Source: DASZMX01 sp035551475 (lineage in GTDB: Bacteria; Verrucomicrobiota; Verrucomicrobiia; Limisphaerales; Palsa-1400). From it: DNA of 64,000 nucleotides. The stretch lies in contig DASZMX010000043.1 in NCBI GenBank assembly GCA_035551475.1, forward strand, positions 26,104 through 90,103. The letters run 5' to 3'. The position numbers and the translations under genes are program-made. The notes under the pieces are model-generated. The model was not told the origin of the DNA. It did no database searches and saw only the letters and a program-made list of their open reading frames with translations. Below are positions 1 to 8,538 of this stretch, one piece after another; the first letter of the stretch is position 1; the number at the start of each line of letters is the position of its first letter.

Positions 1-424
1 CGAATTTGACGCTGTATTCCTGGACTTCGCCGCCATTGGGGAGCAGGGCGTAGAAATTGTCCTGCGGATCGGTGGCGACGCCCACGATGTTGGTGAAGGC
101 GTGGAGATTGGTCGAATGGATGCCGTACACCTTGATGGTGGAAGTCGTGCTGGAGCTTTGTCCGGCCTGGGAAACGACGCGAATGGCGTTGTTCTTGCGG
201 TCGGCCAAATACAACGTGCCGGTCGAGTCCACCGCCGTGGCGTAAGGGGCGTTGAACTGGGAGTTCAGCAGGGTGTTGCCATCATGATAACCCGCCGTCG
301 TGGCGCAAATCGTCAGCGGCCCGCCGCCGATGGTCGCCACCTTGATGGAGGTTTGCGCCAGCCCCGGGGAGGCGGCGCCCAGCGCCAAGCACCCCAATGC
401 TAAAATGGTTGTGTTGACACGCAT
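1..424 (-). CDS. Secreted NHL-repeat protein, C-terminus outside window
   Basis: The reading frame starts at an ATG at 424 and runs off the left edge of the window. The first 23 or so residues form a signal peptide (MRVNTTILALGCLALG, then Ala-rich to GLAQ). After it comes a motif typical of NHL/SMP-30 beta-propellers: an N-A-P-Y-A-T-A-V-D-S-T-G-T-L-Y-L-A-D-R-K-N-N-A-I-R-type blade at about residues 57-82. Another blade begins near residue 110. The protein is probably exported and extracellular or periplasmic. It lies 12 bp downstream of the secretin gene on the same strand, so it may be the last gene of the pilus-type operon or the first of another unit. The partner it binds cannot be read from the fragment. 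Confidence 0.7.
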   Translation of the reverse strand, partial: MRVNTTILALGCLALGAASPGLAQTSIKVATIGGGPLTICATTAGYHDGNTLLNSQFNAPYATAVDSTGTLYLADRKNNAIRVVSQAGQSSSTTSTIKVYGIHSTNLHAFTNIVGVATDPQDNFYALLPNGGEVQEYSVKF

Positions 425-436
425 AAAACAAAAACG

Positions 437-2125
437 CTAAGGCTGATACAACGGGGCGACGTTCGCTTTCGGCTTGGTCCAGTCGTGCGGTTCGCCAGTG
501 TCCCAGCTCTTCTCATCCATGGGCGACATCATCTGGCCGCGCCGCGTGAGGAACGTGGAATCCGACATCTGGAAGTCGGAGTCCTGAACAATGGTGGGCG
601 TGACGAAAACGAGAATGGAATCGCGCGTATGGCTGCGGGCGTCGCTGCGGAACAGGTAGCCCACGCCGGGCATATCGCCGAGGAACGGCACCTTGGTGAA
701 ATTCTTTGTGACAGTATCCTGGTCCAAACCGCCCAGGACGAGCGTGAAGCCGCTCGGGACGGCGGCTTCGGTTTCAATGCGGCGGCGGTCGAAGATGGGC
801 GCGGTGTTGACCTGGCCGTTGAGAGTTTCCGTGGCCACCACGGTGTCCTTCTGGGAAATCTCGGGTTTGACGTTGAGCAGGACGTTGGTCGGGCCGGCGA
901 TGCGGGGTGTCACGACGAGTTTGACGCCGACTTCGTTGAGGATGGTGTCGCCCACTTTTTTCTCGTAGTTCGGCAGGACGGTCGCGAGGCCTTGGGCGGA
1001 GCCGGCGGCCGGCGCGCTCTGGGTTTGCTCGAAGACAGGGACGTTCTGCACGACCATCAGGGACGTGGGCACTCCATCCAGCGCCACAGTGCGCGGGAAA
1101 GCGACAATCTTGGTGTCAGCATCGGTGTTGAGGAATGAAAGCACAGCTTGCACGCCGTCGGCGTTGAGAAAAGCGGTAGCAGGTGTTATGCCGTGGGCGG
1201 TATTAAGCGAAAATCCGCCGCCGCCCAAAGGATTGGCGGGAATGATTGAGGTAAGAACCGATTGCGTTGCGGTTGAATTGTAGTTGCTGGTGCCGGCGCC
1301 GCCGCTGACAGGGCGTCCACCTGGAATGATGGCCGAGGAAAGGGAATTTCCCGTCGAGCCGGAATTTCCGGTGGTGGTGGTGGTCTGGCCGGTGTTGCCG
1401 TTGCCGAAGCTGATGTGCTGGGAGGCGAGCGTGCCCGTCCAGTCAATGCCCTTGGCGCTGCTGATGTCCTTGGTGGTTTCCACGAGGCGGGCCTCAATCA
1501 AAACTTCGCGGGTCGGGGTGTCGAGTTTCTCGATCAGGCTTTCGATGCCCGGCAATTCTTTCTCCGTGGCGAGAACGACGAGTTGGTGCGTGCGCGGATC
1601 GGGGATAATTTTTCCTCGGGGATTAAGCAGGGTGGGCGTGACTTCGACGATGATGTTGGTGGGATTGCTGTATTTGAGAAGGATGACACGTTCGATCAAC
1701 GGCTCCTGTTCATTGGGATTCTTGGCCGTGATGCGGCCGATTTTGCTCTTGGGATCGGCGACCAATTGCCAATCGTAGTTGTCGAGCAGGGCCGTCAGGG
1801 CTTGGAGGGCGGTGACGTTATGCCATTTTTCCGTGACGTTTGGCACGGTGATTGGCTGGCCGGCGGCGTTCACGGCATTCAGCAGCTTGGGATCAAATTG
1901 GATGTTCAGGCCGGCCTGCAACGCCAGGGTCCGAACGGCGTCGGGCAGCGGGACGGCGTCGAAGGCGACCAGGTCCACAATGCTGTCGGCGGCATTGGTG
2001 GAAGCGGAGGCGTCGGGCGGCGGAGTGACCACCGGAGGCGGAGCTGAGGCCGGAGTCTGAGCCACCGCGGAACCACCCATCGCGCACAGGGCCACGAGGA
2101 GCGCGGAAAAGATTTTGATTTTCAT
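437..2125 (-). CDS. Secretin of type IV pilus / type II secretion (PilQ/GspD family)
   Basis: 562 aa with an N-terminal signal peptide ending near ...SAVAQ. Residues about 45-120 form a short STN/secretin N-domain (VDLVAFDAVPLPDAVRTLAL). Residues about 140-215 form a second N-domain, with LKYSNPTNIIVEVTPTLLNP and IIPDPRTHQLVVLATEKEL. The C-terminal half is the secretin barrel: VGVKLVVTPRI, then TLVLGGLDQD, PFLGDMPGVGYLFRS and ILVFVTPTIV. It would form the outer-membrane gated ring for a pilus or secreted substrate. It is shorter than typical PilQ and has no AMIN domain, so a GspD-like role is equally possible. A Gly/Ser/Thr-rich insert at about residues 240-290 is unusual. Upstream lie pilP-, pilO- and pilN-like genes in the expected order. 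Confidence 0.9.
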   Translation of the reverse strand: MKIKIFSALLVALCAMGGSAVAQTPASAPPPVVTPPPDASASTNAADSIVDLVAFDAVPLPDAVRTLALQAGLNIQFDPKLLNAVNAAGQPITVPNVTEKWHNVTALQALTALLDNYDWQLVADPKSKIGRITAKNPNEQEPLIERVILLKYSNPTNIIVEVTPTLLNPRGKIIPDPRTHQLVVLATEKELPGIESLIEKLDTPTREVLIEARLVETTKDISSAKGIDWTGTLASQHISFGNGNTGQTTTTTGNSGSTGNSLSSAIIPGGRPVSGGAGTSNYNSTATQSVLTSIIPANPLGGGGFSLNTAHGITPATAFLNADGVQAVLSFLNTDADTKIVAFPRTVALDGVPTSLMVVQNVPVFEQTQSAPAAGSAQGLATVLPNYEKKVGDTILNEVGVKLVVTPRIAGPTNVLLNVKPEISQKDTVVATETLNGQVNTAPIFDRRRIETEAAVPSGFTLVLGGLDQDTVTKNFTKVPFLGDMPGVGYLFRSDARSHTRDSILVFVTPTIVQDSDFQMSDSTFLTRRGQMMSPMDEKSWDTGEPHDWTKPKANVAPLYQP

Positions 2126-2173
2126 ATAAAACTTCCAGCAATCCTGGCGCGAGGTATATATCGGCCCGGATGT

Positions 2174-2185
2174 TTAACGCGTTAA
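2174..2185. promoter_or_regulatory. 12-bp perfect palindrome in front of the secretin gene
   Basis: TTAACGCGTTAA lies in the 69-bp gap between the pilP-like gene and the secretin gene. On the minus strand it is followed by an AT-rich TATATA element (about 2154-2160). It could be an operator or part of an internal promoter. Nothing beyond the symmetry supports a function. Confidence 0.25.
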
Positions 2186-2194
2186 CAAGAACTT

Positions 2195-2704
2195 TTATTT
2201 CTTTTGGTCCATCTCTAACTTTTTCGGCTGCGTCTCTCCTTCGACCTGGACAACGACATAATTGACGCCAATTTCCAGGCATTTAACTCGGACATGCCCG
2301 CCGGGGATACGGACGGGAGATTCTTCACCCACTTGCATCGTCTCGCTGTTGATGACGGCGATGCGGCGCCCGGCGGACCCGACAATCCCCTTCAGGACGA
2401 GAGTCGGGTCAAGACGAACTTTCGCCGCAGCCATGGCGGGCGCGGCGGGTTCGCGGCGATGCGAGGTGGGAAAAAAGGGATCCTTGCCCTTGGCGGGCGG
2501 GAGGTCTTCAAAAACAGAAAGGAATTGATTGGAATCGTGCGCCGGGGCGGCGGCGGCGGCCTCGGTCTTGGCGGCGATGGGCGTGAGGGGTTTGGCCGGG
2601 GCGGCGGGCGCCGGACGTTTGCAGCCGCAGAGAAGGGCAACCGCCACAAAGCAGGCCGCGCCAGCCAGCAGGCCGCGACGGGGTGGGGTGGAAAAGGAGT
2701 TCAT
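2195..2704 (-). CDS. PilP/GspC-like lipoprotein
   Basis: 169 aa. The N-terminus has a lipobox (ALLCGC, Cys at about residue 28), so it should be a lipoprotein. A long Ala/Pro-rich linker follows (about 30-70). A small beta domain at about residues 95-165 contains LVLKGIVGSAGRRIAVINSE and GVNYVVVQVEGE, the pattern of PilP/GspC homology-region domains that bridge the inner-membrane complex to the secretin. The FEDLP...KGKDPFFP segment also resembles the linker of PilP-type proteins. Its ATG overlaps the stop of the preceding pilO-like gene by 4 bp, which suggests translational coupling. The assignment rests on position and on this short domain; a GspC role is the alternative. Confidence 0.65.
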   Translation of the reverse strand: MNSFSTPPRRGLLAGAACFVAVALLCGCKRPAPAAPAKPLTPIAAKTEAAAAAPAHDSNQFLSVFEDLPPAKGKDPFFPTSHRREPAAPAMAAAKVRLDPTLVLKGIVGSAGRRIAVINSETMQVGEESPVRIPGGHVRVKCLEIGVNYVVVQVEGETQPKKLEMDQKK

Positions 2705-3288
2705 TTGGTTTCCGCCGCGGCGACCACCGGCGTGACGATGTCAAAACTAAAGGCCAGCTTTTCCGGCTCGGAGGCCGGGCCGGTGTTGCCGGAGATGTCG
2801 AGATTTTGAATGCGGAAATACGGGTAGGAATTCTCGAAATCCGCGAAGAACTTGCCGAAATCCTGGTAGTAACCGACCGCGCTGATATGGAAGGTGGCCC
2901 AGCGATAGGGGAACTTCGGCAGCAAACCCTGGTCGCTGATCGTTGGCTCGCTGAAGGAAACAATATTGACGCCTTTGCGGGATTGGATGAAGGGGTTGAT
3001 CGTGTTGATGATCCATTCGTAGGCGCCGCGCTCGGGGGCCATGCCGCTTTCGCGCTGTTGCAGCAATTCAAATTTGTTCGTGAAATTGGCCCCGACATCG
3101 GCGGCGCTGCGGGCCACGCCCTCCGCTTTGGACAATTTTTCCTGTTTCTGGCTGATGTCGCGCTCGGTGCGGCGGAGTTCGTCCTGCTTGGGGACGACGA
3201 GCAGATACCAAACGGCAACCATGAGGACAATGGCGCCAATCACGATGAGCATCAGCCGTTCGCGCTGGGCCTTGGAAAGCTTATTCAT
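2701..3288 (-). CDS. pilO: PilO-like inner-membrane assembly protein
   Basis: 195 aa from the ATG at 3288 (MNKLSKAQRERLM). This start overlaps the end of the pilN-like gene by 8 bp; a longer upstream frame is open but is Arg/Ser-rich and lies inside pilN. There is one transmembrane helix at about residues 12-32 (IVIGAIVLMVAVWYLLVVP), then a coiled coil (about 33-65). The periplasmic ferredoxin-like domain includes FPYRWATFHISAVGYYQDFGKF followed by FADFENSYPYFRIQNLDIS, a characteristic PilO pattern. PilO pairs with PilN to form the inner-membrane alignment complex of a type IV pilus or related secretion system. Confidence 0.8.
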   Translation of the reverse strand: MNKLSKAQRERLMLIVIGAIVLMVAVWYLLVVPKQDELRRTERDISQKQEKLSKAEGVARSAADVGANFTNKFELLQQRESGMAPERGAYEWIINTINPFIQSRKGVNIVSFSEPTISDQGLLPKFPYRWATFHISAVGYYQDFGKFFADFENSYPYFRIQNLDISGNTGPASEPEKLAFSFDIVTPVVAAAETK

Positions 3289-3946
3289 TGAAGCGCGTCT
3301 CCGGGAAGCGTGAGGCCAGGGTGAAGGTGAGGAATTGGCGCGTCGGATCGAGCGGATCAGCCGTGACCGGACTGAGGACGCCTTCAATCACAAAACTGTC
3401 TTTGCGGCCCACGTGTTTGACGAAATAATCGGACTGATTGAGGGCTTCCTTGAATTTGTTGTAGCCCTGCTCGTTGGGATTATTGTCCCGGGCGTCGATG
3501 GAAAGCTTGATGTGTTCCGCCACGCCCGCCGGGTAATGAATCTTGCCGATGTCATGCGCATCTTCGCGCGTGTAGGATTGCTCGCCGTGAATGTGCGTGA
3601 TCGGGACATCATCGATTGCGGTTTTCTGCAAGGCGTTGAGCACCGGGCCCCAGAGAAAACGGTTGGTGGTCAACCGATCCAATTGCGCGAGCTTGCGCTC
3701 GATTTCCCAGGTGCGGGCCTGATTATTGGTGACGCTGGCGTAAAGGGCTTCCTTGCTTTTCCAGCCGGCCTCTGTGTTGGCGTAACGGCTCTTGGCCAGG
3801 CTAATGTCCATCTGCACCTTGAAGGCCCACAAGGCGACGATGGCGAGGAGAAAACCTCCGACCCACATGGCGCGTTTGACCGGGTCATTGCGCCGCATCT
3901 CTTCGGCGGCCTGGGCCTCGGCAAGAAGGTTGATGCGTATGGGCAT
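3281..3946 (-). CDS. pilN: PilN-like inner-membrane assembly protein
   Basis: 221 aa. The protein begins MPIRINLLAEAQAAEEMRR; the short cytoplasmic N-terminus with an INLL motif is the PilM-binding peptide of PilN proteins. A single transmembrane helix spans about residues 28-46 (MWVGGFLLAIVALWAFKVQ). A coiled-coil segment (about 47-85) and a periplasmic alpha/beta domain follow. It is the first gene of the pilNOP-secretin run; no pilM lies upstream, where a DUF6580 gene is found instead. The partner ATPase or PilM must be encoded elsewhere. Confidence 0.8.
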   Translation of the reverse strand: MPIRINLLAEAQAAEEMRRNDPVKRAMWVGGFLLAIVALWAFKVQMDISLAKSRYANTEAGWKSKEALYASVTNNQARTWEIERKLAQLDRLTTNRFLWGPVLNALQKTAIDDVPITHIHGEQSYTREDAHDIGKIHYPAGVAEHIKLSIDARDNNPNEQGYNKFKEALNQSDYFVKHVGRKDSFVIEGVLSPVTADPLDPTRQFLTFTLASRFPETRFNE

Positions 3947-4055
3947 ATTGAAATTAGTCTCGACAAGAAGGGCGCGCCAATCGCTGCGCCCGCACGGGGC
4001 CTCCCTTGAGCTGGCATGGCATTCGGTTTGGCAAGGGCATCACGTTGCAAGGCAC

Positions 4056-4085
4056 GTTATAAGCAATTCACTGAACGGATTGCAA
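4056..4085 (-). promoter_or_regulatory. Candidate sigma70 promoter for the pilN operon
   Basis: Read on the minus strand, TTGCAA (4080-4085) and TATAAC (4056-4061) are separated by 18 bp. This would give a leader of about 100 nt before pilN. The same 228-bp gap also contains GACAGA-N9-TCTGTC (4115-4135), an inverted repeat with an A/T-only loop that could end the upstream transcript or bind a regulator. Confidence 0.4.
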
Positions 4086-4174
4086 GTAGCATCTCGCAAG
4101 CCGAATTCAGGGTTGACAGAAAAATAAAATCTGTCCAAAAGCGCGACAGCCCGCGTCCCGGACTGAGGCGCTTT

Positions 4175-4783
4175 CTAGGCTTCGGCCTCTTCTTCTTCTT
4201 CGCCGACGGGCAGGGGTTCGGCTTCGGGCGCTTCTTTTTCCTGTTTGCTTTCGGAGGCCTCGGTGAATTTCATCGCGCCGACAAAAAGGCCGGTGAACAA
4301 GCCGCCGCTCAGGAGCGTGTTGCGGAAAAATTCCCAAGTGGAAGGGTAGCCGGGCATGCCCCCGGTGAGGGCTTGGATCAAACCAGCCAGGGTTTTCGGA
4401 TAATCCAAATAGAGCCAGGAAGCGATGTTCGTGACCAAGTAAAACAAAATCGCACCTAGGAGGCCGCCGCCGAGGAGCGTGGCGAACGAGCGCCGTCGCC
4501 CCAACCAACGACCGAGGCCGATGAGCAGGGCGTAGCCTGCTTCGGTGGCCAGAAACTGCGGCCAGGAAGATCCAACGGAGCGGTAAAAGACAAATTGCAA
4601 AATGCAACTGAGCACGGCCATCACCACCAGCGTGCCATACCAGCCCACCGCGCCCGGCAGATACAATCCGGCGCAAAAGGCGATGGCATAAGCGGGGCTG
4701 AAGTTCGGCGGGGTCAGGCCCGGCCAGCGGCTGACGGCAAACACCGCCACCATGGCCACGGCCAACCAGACTTTCTTATTCAC
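4175..4783 (-). CDS. DUF6580-family integral membrane protein
   Basis: 202 aa from the GTG at 4783 (VNKKVWLAVAMVAVFA). About five hydrophobic helices are visible. The sequence carries features I associate with DUF6580: RWPGLTPPNFSPAYAIAFCAG near the N-terminus, then LVTNIASWLYLDYPKTLAGL and FFRNTLLSGGLFTGLF. The C-terminus is a Glu-rich cytoplasmic tail of about 30 residues. The start was placed at 4783 because the longer open frame (to 4888) would run through the clpC terminator hairpin at 4843-4884. Function is unknown; some members are annotated as putative transporters. Confidence 0.65.
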   Translation of the reverse strand: MNKKVWLAVAMVAVFAVSRWPGLTPPNFSPAYAIAFCAGLYLPGAVGWYGTLVVMAVLSCILQFVFYRSVGSSWPQFLATEAGYALLIGLGRWLGRRRSFATLLGGGLLGAILFYLVTNIASWLYLDYPKTLAGLIQALTGGMPGYPSTWEFFRNTLLSGGLFTGLFVGAMKFTEASESKQEKEAPEAEPLPVGEEEEEAEA

Positions 4784-4842
4784 CCGCCCAGTATAAACAA
4801 ACTCGGGCGATTGCAAATGAAGAAACCCATGGCGTTCCGGGC

Positions 4843-4884
4843 AAAAAAAACGCGCCCCCGGAACGGCAGGCCGCCGGGGGCGCG
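4843..4884 (-). terminator. Rho-independent terminator of the clpC operon
   Basis: The arms CGCGCCCCCGG (4851-4861) and CCGGGGGCGCG (4874-4884) pair perfectly over 11 bp around a 12-nt loop. On the minus strand the hairpin is followed directly by eight T residues (4843-4850). It starts 16 bp after the clpC stop codon. This is the clearest terminator in the window. Confidence 0.9.
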
Positions 4885-4899
4885 TCATGAAAAGCTAAG

Positions 4900-7410
4900 T
4901 TAACTTGACAGAGGTTGGGCGGGCGTGGCGTCGGCTTTTTGCCGGAACACCAGTTTGCCGTCCTCGACGGTGACCAGGATGGGCTCGACCGGCAGCAACT
5001 GGCCCTTGAGGATTTCCTCCGCCAGCGGATCTTCCAGGTAACGCTCCACGGCGCGGCGCATGGGGCGGGCGCCATAATTGGGGTCGTAGCCCTTTTCCAC
5101 GAGAAAGTCGCGCGCGGCTTCGTCGAGTTGCAAGGTGATCTGCTTGCCTTTGAGGCGTTCGATGACCTTGGCGACTTCGATGTCCAGAATCTCGATCAAA
5201 TCCGGCTTGGTCAACGAGCGGAAAACAATGATGTCATCCAGGCGATTGAGGAATTCCGGGCGGAAAACGCGCTTGGCGTCATCCATGATGCGCTCTTTCA
5301 TCTTATCATAAGTGTGCTCATCGCTGATCGGCGAAAAACCCATGGTGGACGAGCGGCGGATCAAGTCCGCGCCGACATTCGATGTCAAGAGAATGATCGT
5401 GTTCCGGAAGTTGACCACCCGGCCGACGTTGTCGGTCAGTTTGCCTTCTTCCAGGATTTGCAAAAGCATGTTCATCACGTCCGGATGCGCTTTTTCGATT
5501 TCGTCGAACAACACGACGGAATAGGGGCGGCGGCGGACTTGTTCGGTCAATTGGCCGCCTTCCTCGAAGCCGACATATCCCGGCGGGGAGCCGACCATGC
5601 GGGAGGCGTTGTGGCGCTCCATGTATTCGCTCATGTCGAGCTGAATGAGGGCCTTGGGGTCGCCAAAAAGAATTTCGGCGAGACTTTTCGCGAGCAAGGT
5701 CTTGCCCACGCCCGTAGGCCCGAGCAAGGCAAAGGTGCCGATGGGGCGCCGCGGATCTTTGAGATCGGCGCGGGAACGGCGCAGCGCCTTGCACAAGGCG
5801 GTGACGGCTTCCTTCTGGCCGACAATCTTGTGCGCCATTTCCTGCTCCAATTCCAGGAGCCGGGCGGCTTCGCCTGCTTCCATGCGCTTGAGCGGAATGC
5901 CGGTCCATTTGGAGACGACCTGCAAAATGTCCTCTTCGCCCACAGTGACGCGTTTTTCCTCGCGGCTGGCGCGCCAGGCGGCGAGCACGGCGTCGAGTTT
6001 TTCCTTGGCGTGCTTTTCCTTGTCGCGCATGGCGGCGGCGCCTTCAAAATCCTGGTCTTTAATGGCGCGCTCTTTTTGCGTCTTGATGCGCTCGATGTCC
6101 GCTTCCAGATCTTTGACTTCCGGCGGACGGGTCATGGTGCCGATGCGGGCGCGCGAGCCGGCTTCGTCCATGACGTCGATGGCTTTGTCCGGCAGATAAC
6201 GATCGGTGATATAACGATCGGACATGCGCACGGCGGTTTCGATGGCGGTGTCAGTGATCTCGGCCTTGTGATGCTCTTCGTATTTCGGCCGCAGACCTTT
6301 CAGGATCAAAATGGCTTCTTCCGCGGAAGGAGCCTCGACCTTGACGGTTTGGAAGCGGCGTTCGAGCGCGGCGTCTTTTTCGATGTATTTGCGATATTCG
6401 TTGAGCGTGGTGGCGCCGATGCATTGCATTTCGCCGCGGCTCAAGGCCGGCTTGATGATGTTGGAGGCATCCATCGTGCCTTCGGCGGAGCCCGCGCCGA
6501 CGATGGTGTGCAACTCGTCAATAAACAAAATGATGTTCTTGGCGCGGCGGATTTCGTCCATCACGGCCTTGATGCGCTCTTCAAATTGCCCGCGGTACTT
6601 GGTGCCCGCGACCATCAACGCCAAATCCAGCGTGATGACGCGTTTCTCGCGCAAAATCTCCGGCACATTGCCGCGCGCGATTTCCTGCGCGAGACCCTCG
6701 ACGATGGCGGTCTTGCCCACGCCGGCTTCGCCGAGCAGCACGGGATTGTTCTTGGTGCGGCGGCACAAAATCTGAATGACACGCTCGATCTCATTCTGGC
6801 GGCCAATGACGGGATCCATGTCGCCCTTGCGCGCGATCTCGGTCAGGTCGCGCCCGAACGCCTTGAGGGCGGGCGTCTTGACTTCGCCTTTTTTCTCCGG
6901 CGCTTTTTCCGGCGGAGGCTCGGGAGCCCCGGCAGTCTGGCCTTCTTCGCCCTGGGCAAAATTGGGGTCCAGCTCCTTCAAAATTTCCTGGCGGGTTTGC
7001 TCGATATCGACGTCCAGATTCTTGAGCACACGCGCGGCCACGCCGTCGCCTTCACGCAGCAAGCCGAGGAGAATGTGCTCGGTGCCGACGTAAGTGTGAT
7101 TGAGCGTTTTGGCTTCCTTCGCGGCGAGGGCCAAAACCTTCTTGACGCGAGGGGTGTAGGGGATGTTGCCGATCATCTTCTGGTCCGGCCCGGTGCCGAC
7201 TTGTTTCTCGACTTCCATGCGGACGGTTTCCAGATCGAGTCCAAGTTTTTGCAGAACATTGACCGCGACGCCCTGTCCCAATTTGATCAGCCCGAGCAAA
7301 AGATGCTCAGTGCCAACGAAGTTGTGGTTAAAGCGATCGGCTTCCTTTCGCGCCAGCGCGAGCACTTGTTGCGCCCGGGGCGTGAAGTTGTTCATGGCTT
7401 CTTCACTCAT
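4900..7410 (-). CDS. clpC: ClpC-type AAA+ unfoldase
   Basis: 836 aa, normal for ClpC. Two N-terminal Clp repeats (residues about 5-75 and 80-150, with NFTPRAQQVLALARKEADR and FVGTEHLLLGL / YVGTEHILLGL) bind adaptors or substrates. D1 has Walker A GEAGVGKTA and Walker B ILFIDELH. A UVR-like linker (DQDFEGAAAMRDKEK) follows, as in ClpC but not ClpA. D2 has GPTGVGKT and VVLFDEIEKAHPDV. An MGF tripeptide at the position of the ClpP-docking loop (RRSSTMGFSP) suggests partnership with ClpP. A second possible start, MNNF, lies 5 codons in. It is the last gene of the mcsA-mcsB-clpC set, 18 bp after mcsB, and is followed by a strong terminator. Confidence 0.97.
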   Translation of the reverse strand: MSEEAMNNFTPRAQQVLALARKEADRFNHNFVGTEHLLLGLIKLGQGVAVNVLQKLGLDLETVRMEVEKQVGTGPDQKMIGNIPYTPRVKKVLALAAKEAKTLNHTYVGTEHILLGLLREGDGVAARVLKNLDVDIEQTRQEILKELDPNFAQGEEGQTAGAPEPPPEKAPEKKGEVKTPALKAFGRDLTEIARKGDMDPVIGRQNEIERVIQILCRRTKNNPVLLGEAGVGKTAIVEGLAQEIARGNVPEILREKRVITLDLALMVAGTKYRGQFEERIKAVMDEIRRAKNIILFIDELHTIVGAGSAEGTMDASNIIKPALSRGEMQCIGATTLNEYRKYIEKDAALERRFQTVKVEAPSAEEAILILKGLRPKYEEHHKAEITDTAIETAVRMSDRYITDRYLPDKAIDVMDEAGSRARIGTMTRPPEVKDLEADIERIKTQKERAIKDQDFEGAAAMRDKEKHAKEKLDAVLAAWRASREEKRVTVGEEDILQVVSKWTGIPLKRMEAGEAARLLELEQEMAHKIVGQKEAVTALCKALRRSRADLKDPRRPIGTFALLGPTGVGKTLLAKSLAEILFGDPKALIQLDMSEYMERHNASRMVGSPPGYVGFEEGGQLTEQVRRRPYSVVLFDEIEKAHPDVMNMLLQILEEGKLTDNVGRVVNFRNTIILLTSNVGADLIRRSSTMGFSPISDEHTYDKMKERIMDDAKRVFRPEFLNRLDDIIVFRSLTKPDLIEILDIEVAKVIERLKGKQITLQLDEAARDFLVEKGYDPNYGARPMRRAVERYLEDPLAEEILKGQLLPVEPILVTVEDGKLVFRQKADATPAQPLSS

Positions 7411-7428
7411 AGCTTAAATTTGCCTTGC

Positions 7429-8538
7429 TTAATTTCTTTTGTCCAGCGACCCATCTCCGCTGGGCGGCGCTTTCGGGTTCGGCCGGCTGACTTTCCGCAA
7501 TCGCTCGCGCAACATATCGGCTCGAAGCAAATCCCGTTCCTCCGCGACGAGCTTTTCGGTGAACTGCTTTTGCAAATGCGCCGGTTGAGTCATGATAAAC
7601 AACTCGTCAACCAGCGGGCGGTCTGCCGAGGGAAATTGATTGAGGTCGATGCCCAGCCGCATCAACGAAAGCAGGTTCATGGTTTCCTTGGAGGAGATGC
7701 TGTGCGCGTTGGCCAGAATGCCGTAGGCGCGGCCAATGTGATTGAAGACCACCTTCGGCTTTTTCTCCAACAACGTGGCGCGGGCGTTTTCCTCGTGCTC
7801 GATGATTTGCAGCAGGACTTTGTTCAGGCGCTCGACGATGTCGGTCTCGTTTTCACCGAGCGTCATTTGATTGGAAACCTGGAAAACATTCCCCAGCGCC
7901 TCGGTGCCTTCGCCGTAAAGGCCGCGGACGGCGAGGCCGAGTTTGTTGACAGATTGAATGATCTGGTTGATCTGCTCCGCCAGCACGAGGCCGGGCAAAT
8001 GCAGCATGGCGCTGACGCGAATGCCGGTGCCGAGATTGGTGGGGCAGGCGGTCAGGTAGCCGAGGTCGGAGCTGAACGCGTAATCCAGGCGGCGCTCCAA
8101 TTCGCTATCCACCTGGTCAATGGCCAGCCAGGCTTGCTTCAATTGCAATCCCGGGCGCAAGGCTTGCATGCGGAGATGATCCTCTTCATTGATCATCACG
8201 CAGAGCGATTCCTCCTTGTTGAGGACGAGGCCGCTGCCCGCGCTTTTGGCGGCATGTTCGCGGCTGATCAAATGGCGCTCGACCAGGATTTGTTTATCGA
8301 GGCCGCCTAGGTTGTCCATCGTTTCGGAAAACGCGTTGGGCAATTGCGGCAAGCTCTCGACCGCCGGGCGCAGGATCTCGAGGGATTTGACGCGCTCCGG
8401 TTTCTTGGCCCACCCCGGAAACGCCAGGCCGCGGAGATTGCGCGCCAGGCGCACGCGGCTGGACATCACAATGCGATCATGCGGCCCGCTGCGGCGGGCC
8501 ATTTCCACGGGAGGCGTTAGAAATTCGTGAATGGTCAT
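7429..8538 (-). CDS. mcsB: McsB protein-arginine kinase
   Basis: 369 aa. It has the guanidino-kinase fold signature of McsB: IVMSSRVRLARNLRGLAFP near residue 25, the ISREHAAKSAGSGLVLNKEESLCVMINEEDH segment (NEEDH motif, about residues 85-140), YLTACPTNLGTGIRVSAMLHLPGL (about 200) and AYGILANAHSISSKETMNLLS (about 285). McsB phosphorylates arginines on misfolded proteins and so marks them for ClpCP. Its ATG overlaps the mcsA stop by 4 bp (ATGA), and clpC follows, so the three are almost certainly one transcript. The family is best known from Firmicutes but also occurs in other phyla. Confidence 0.96.
   Translation of the reverse strand: MTIHEFLTPPVEMARRSGPHDRIVMSSRVRLARNLRGLAFPGWAKKPERVKSLEILRPAVESLPQLPNAFSETMDNLGGLDKQILVERHLISREHAAKSAGSGLVLNKEESLCVMINEEDHLRMQALRPGLQLKQAWLAIDQVDSELERRLDYAFSSDLGYLTACPTNLGTGIRVSAMLHLPGLVLAEQINQIIQSVNKLGLAVRGLYGEGTEALGNVFQVSNQMTLGENETDIVERLNKVLLQIIEHEENARATLLEKKPKVVFNHIGRAYGILANAHSISSKETMNLLSLMRLGIDLNQFPSADRPLVDELFIMTQPAHLQKQFTEKLVAEERDLLRADMLRERLRKVSRPNPKAPPSGDGSLDKRN

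Noticed and set aside
4784..4888. N-terminal extension of the DUF6580 protein
   Set aside because: The extension would translate the clpC terminator hairpin and T-tract; a GTG at 4783 gives a normal membrane protein.
4915..8310. A 1,131-codon open frame on the plus strand opposite clpC and mcsB
   Set aside because: It is the antisense shadow of two well-identified genes with a GC-rich third position; its translation shows no family motifs.
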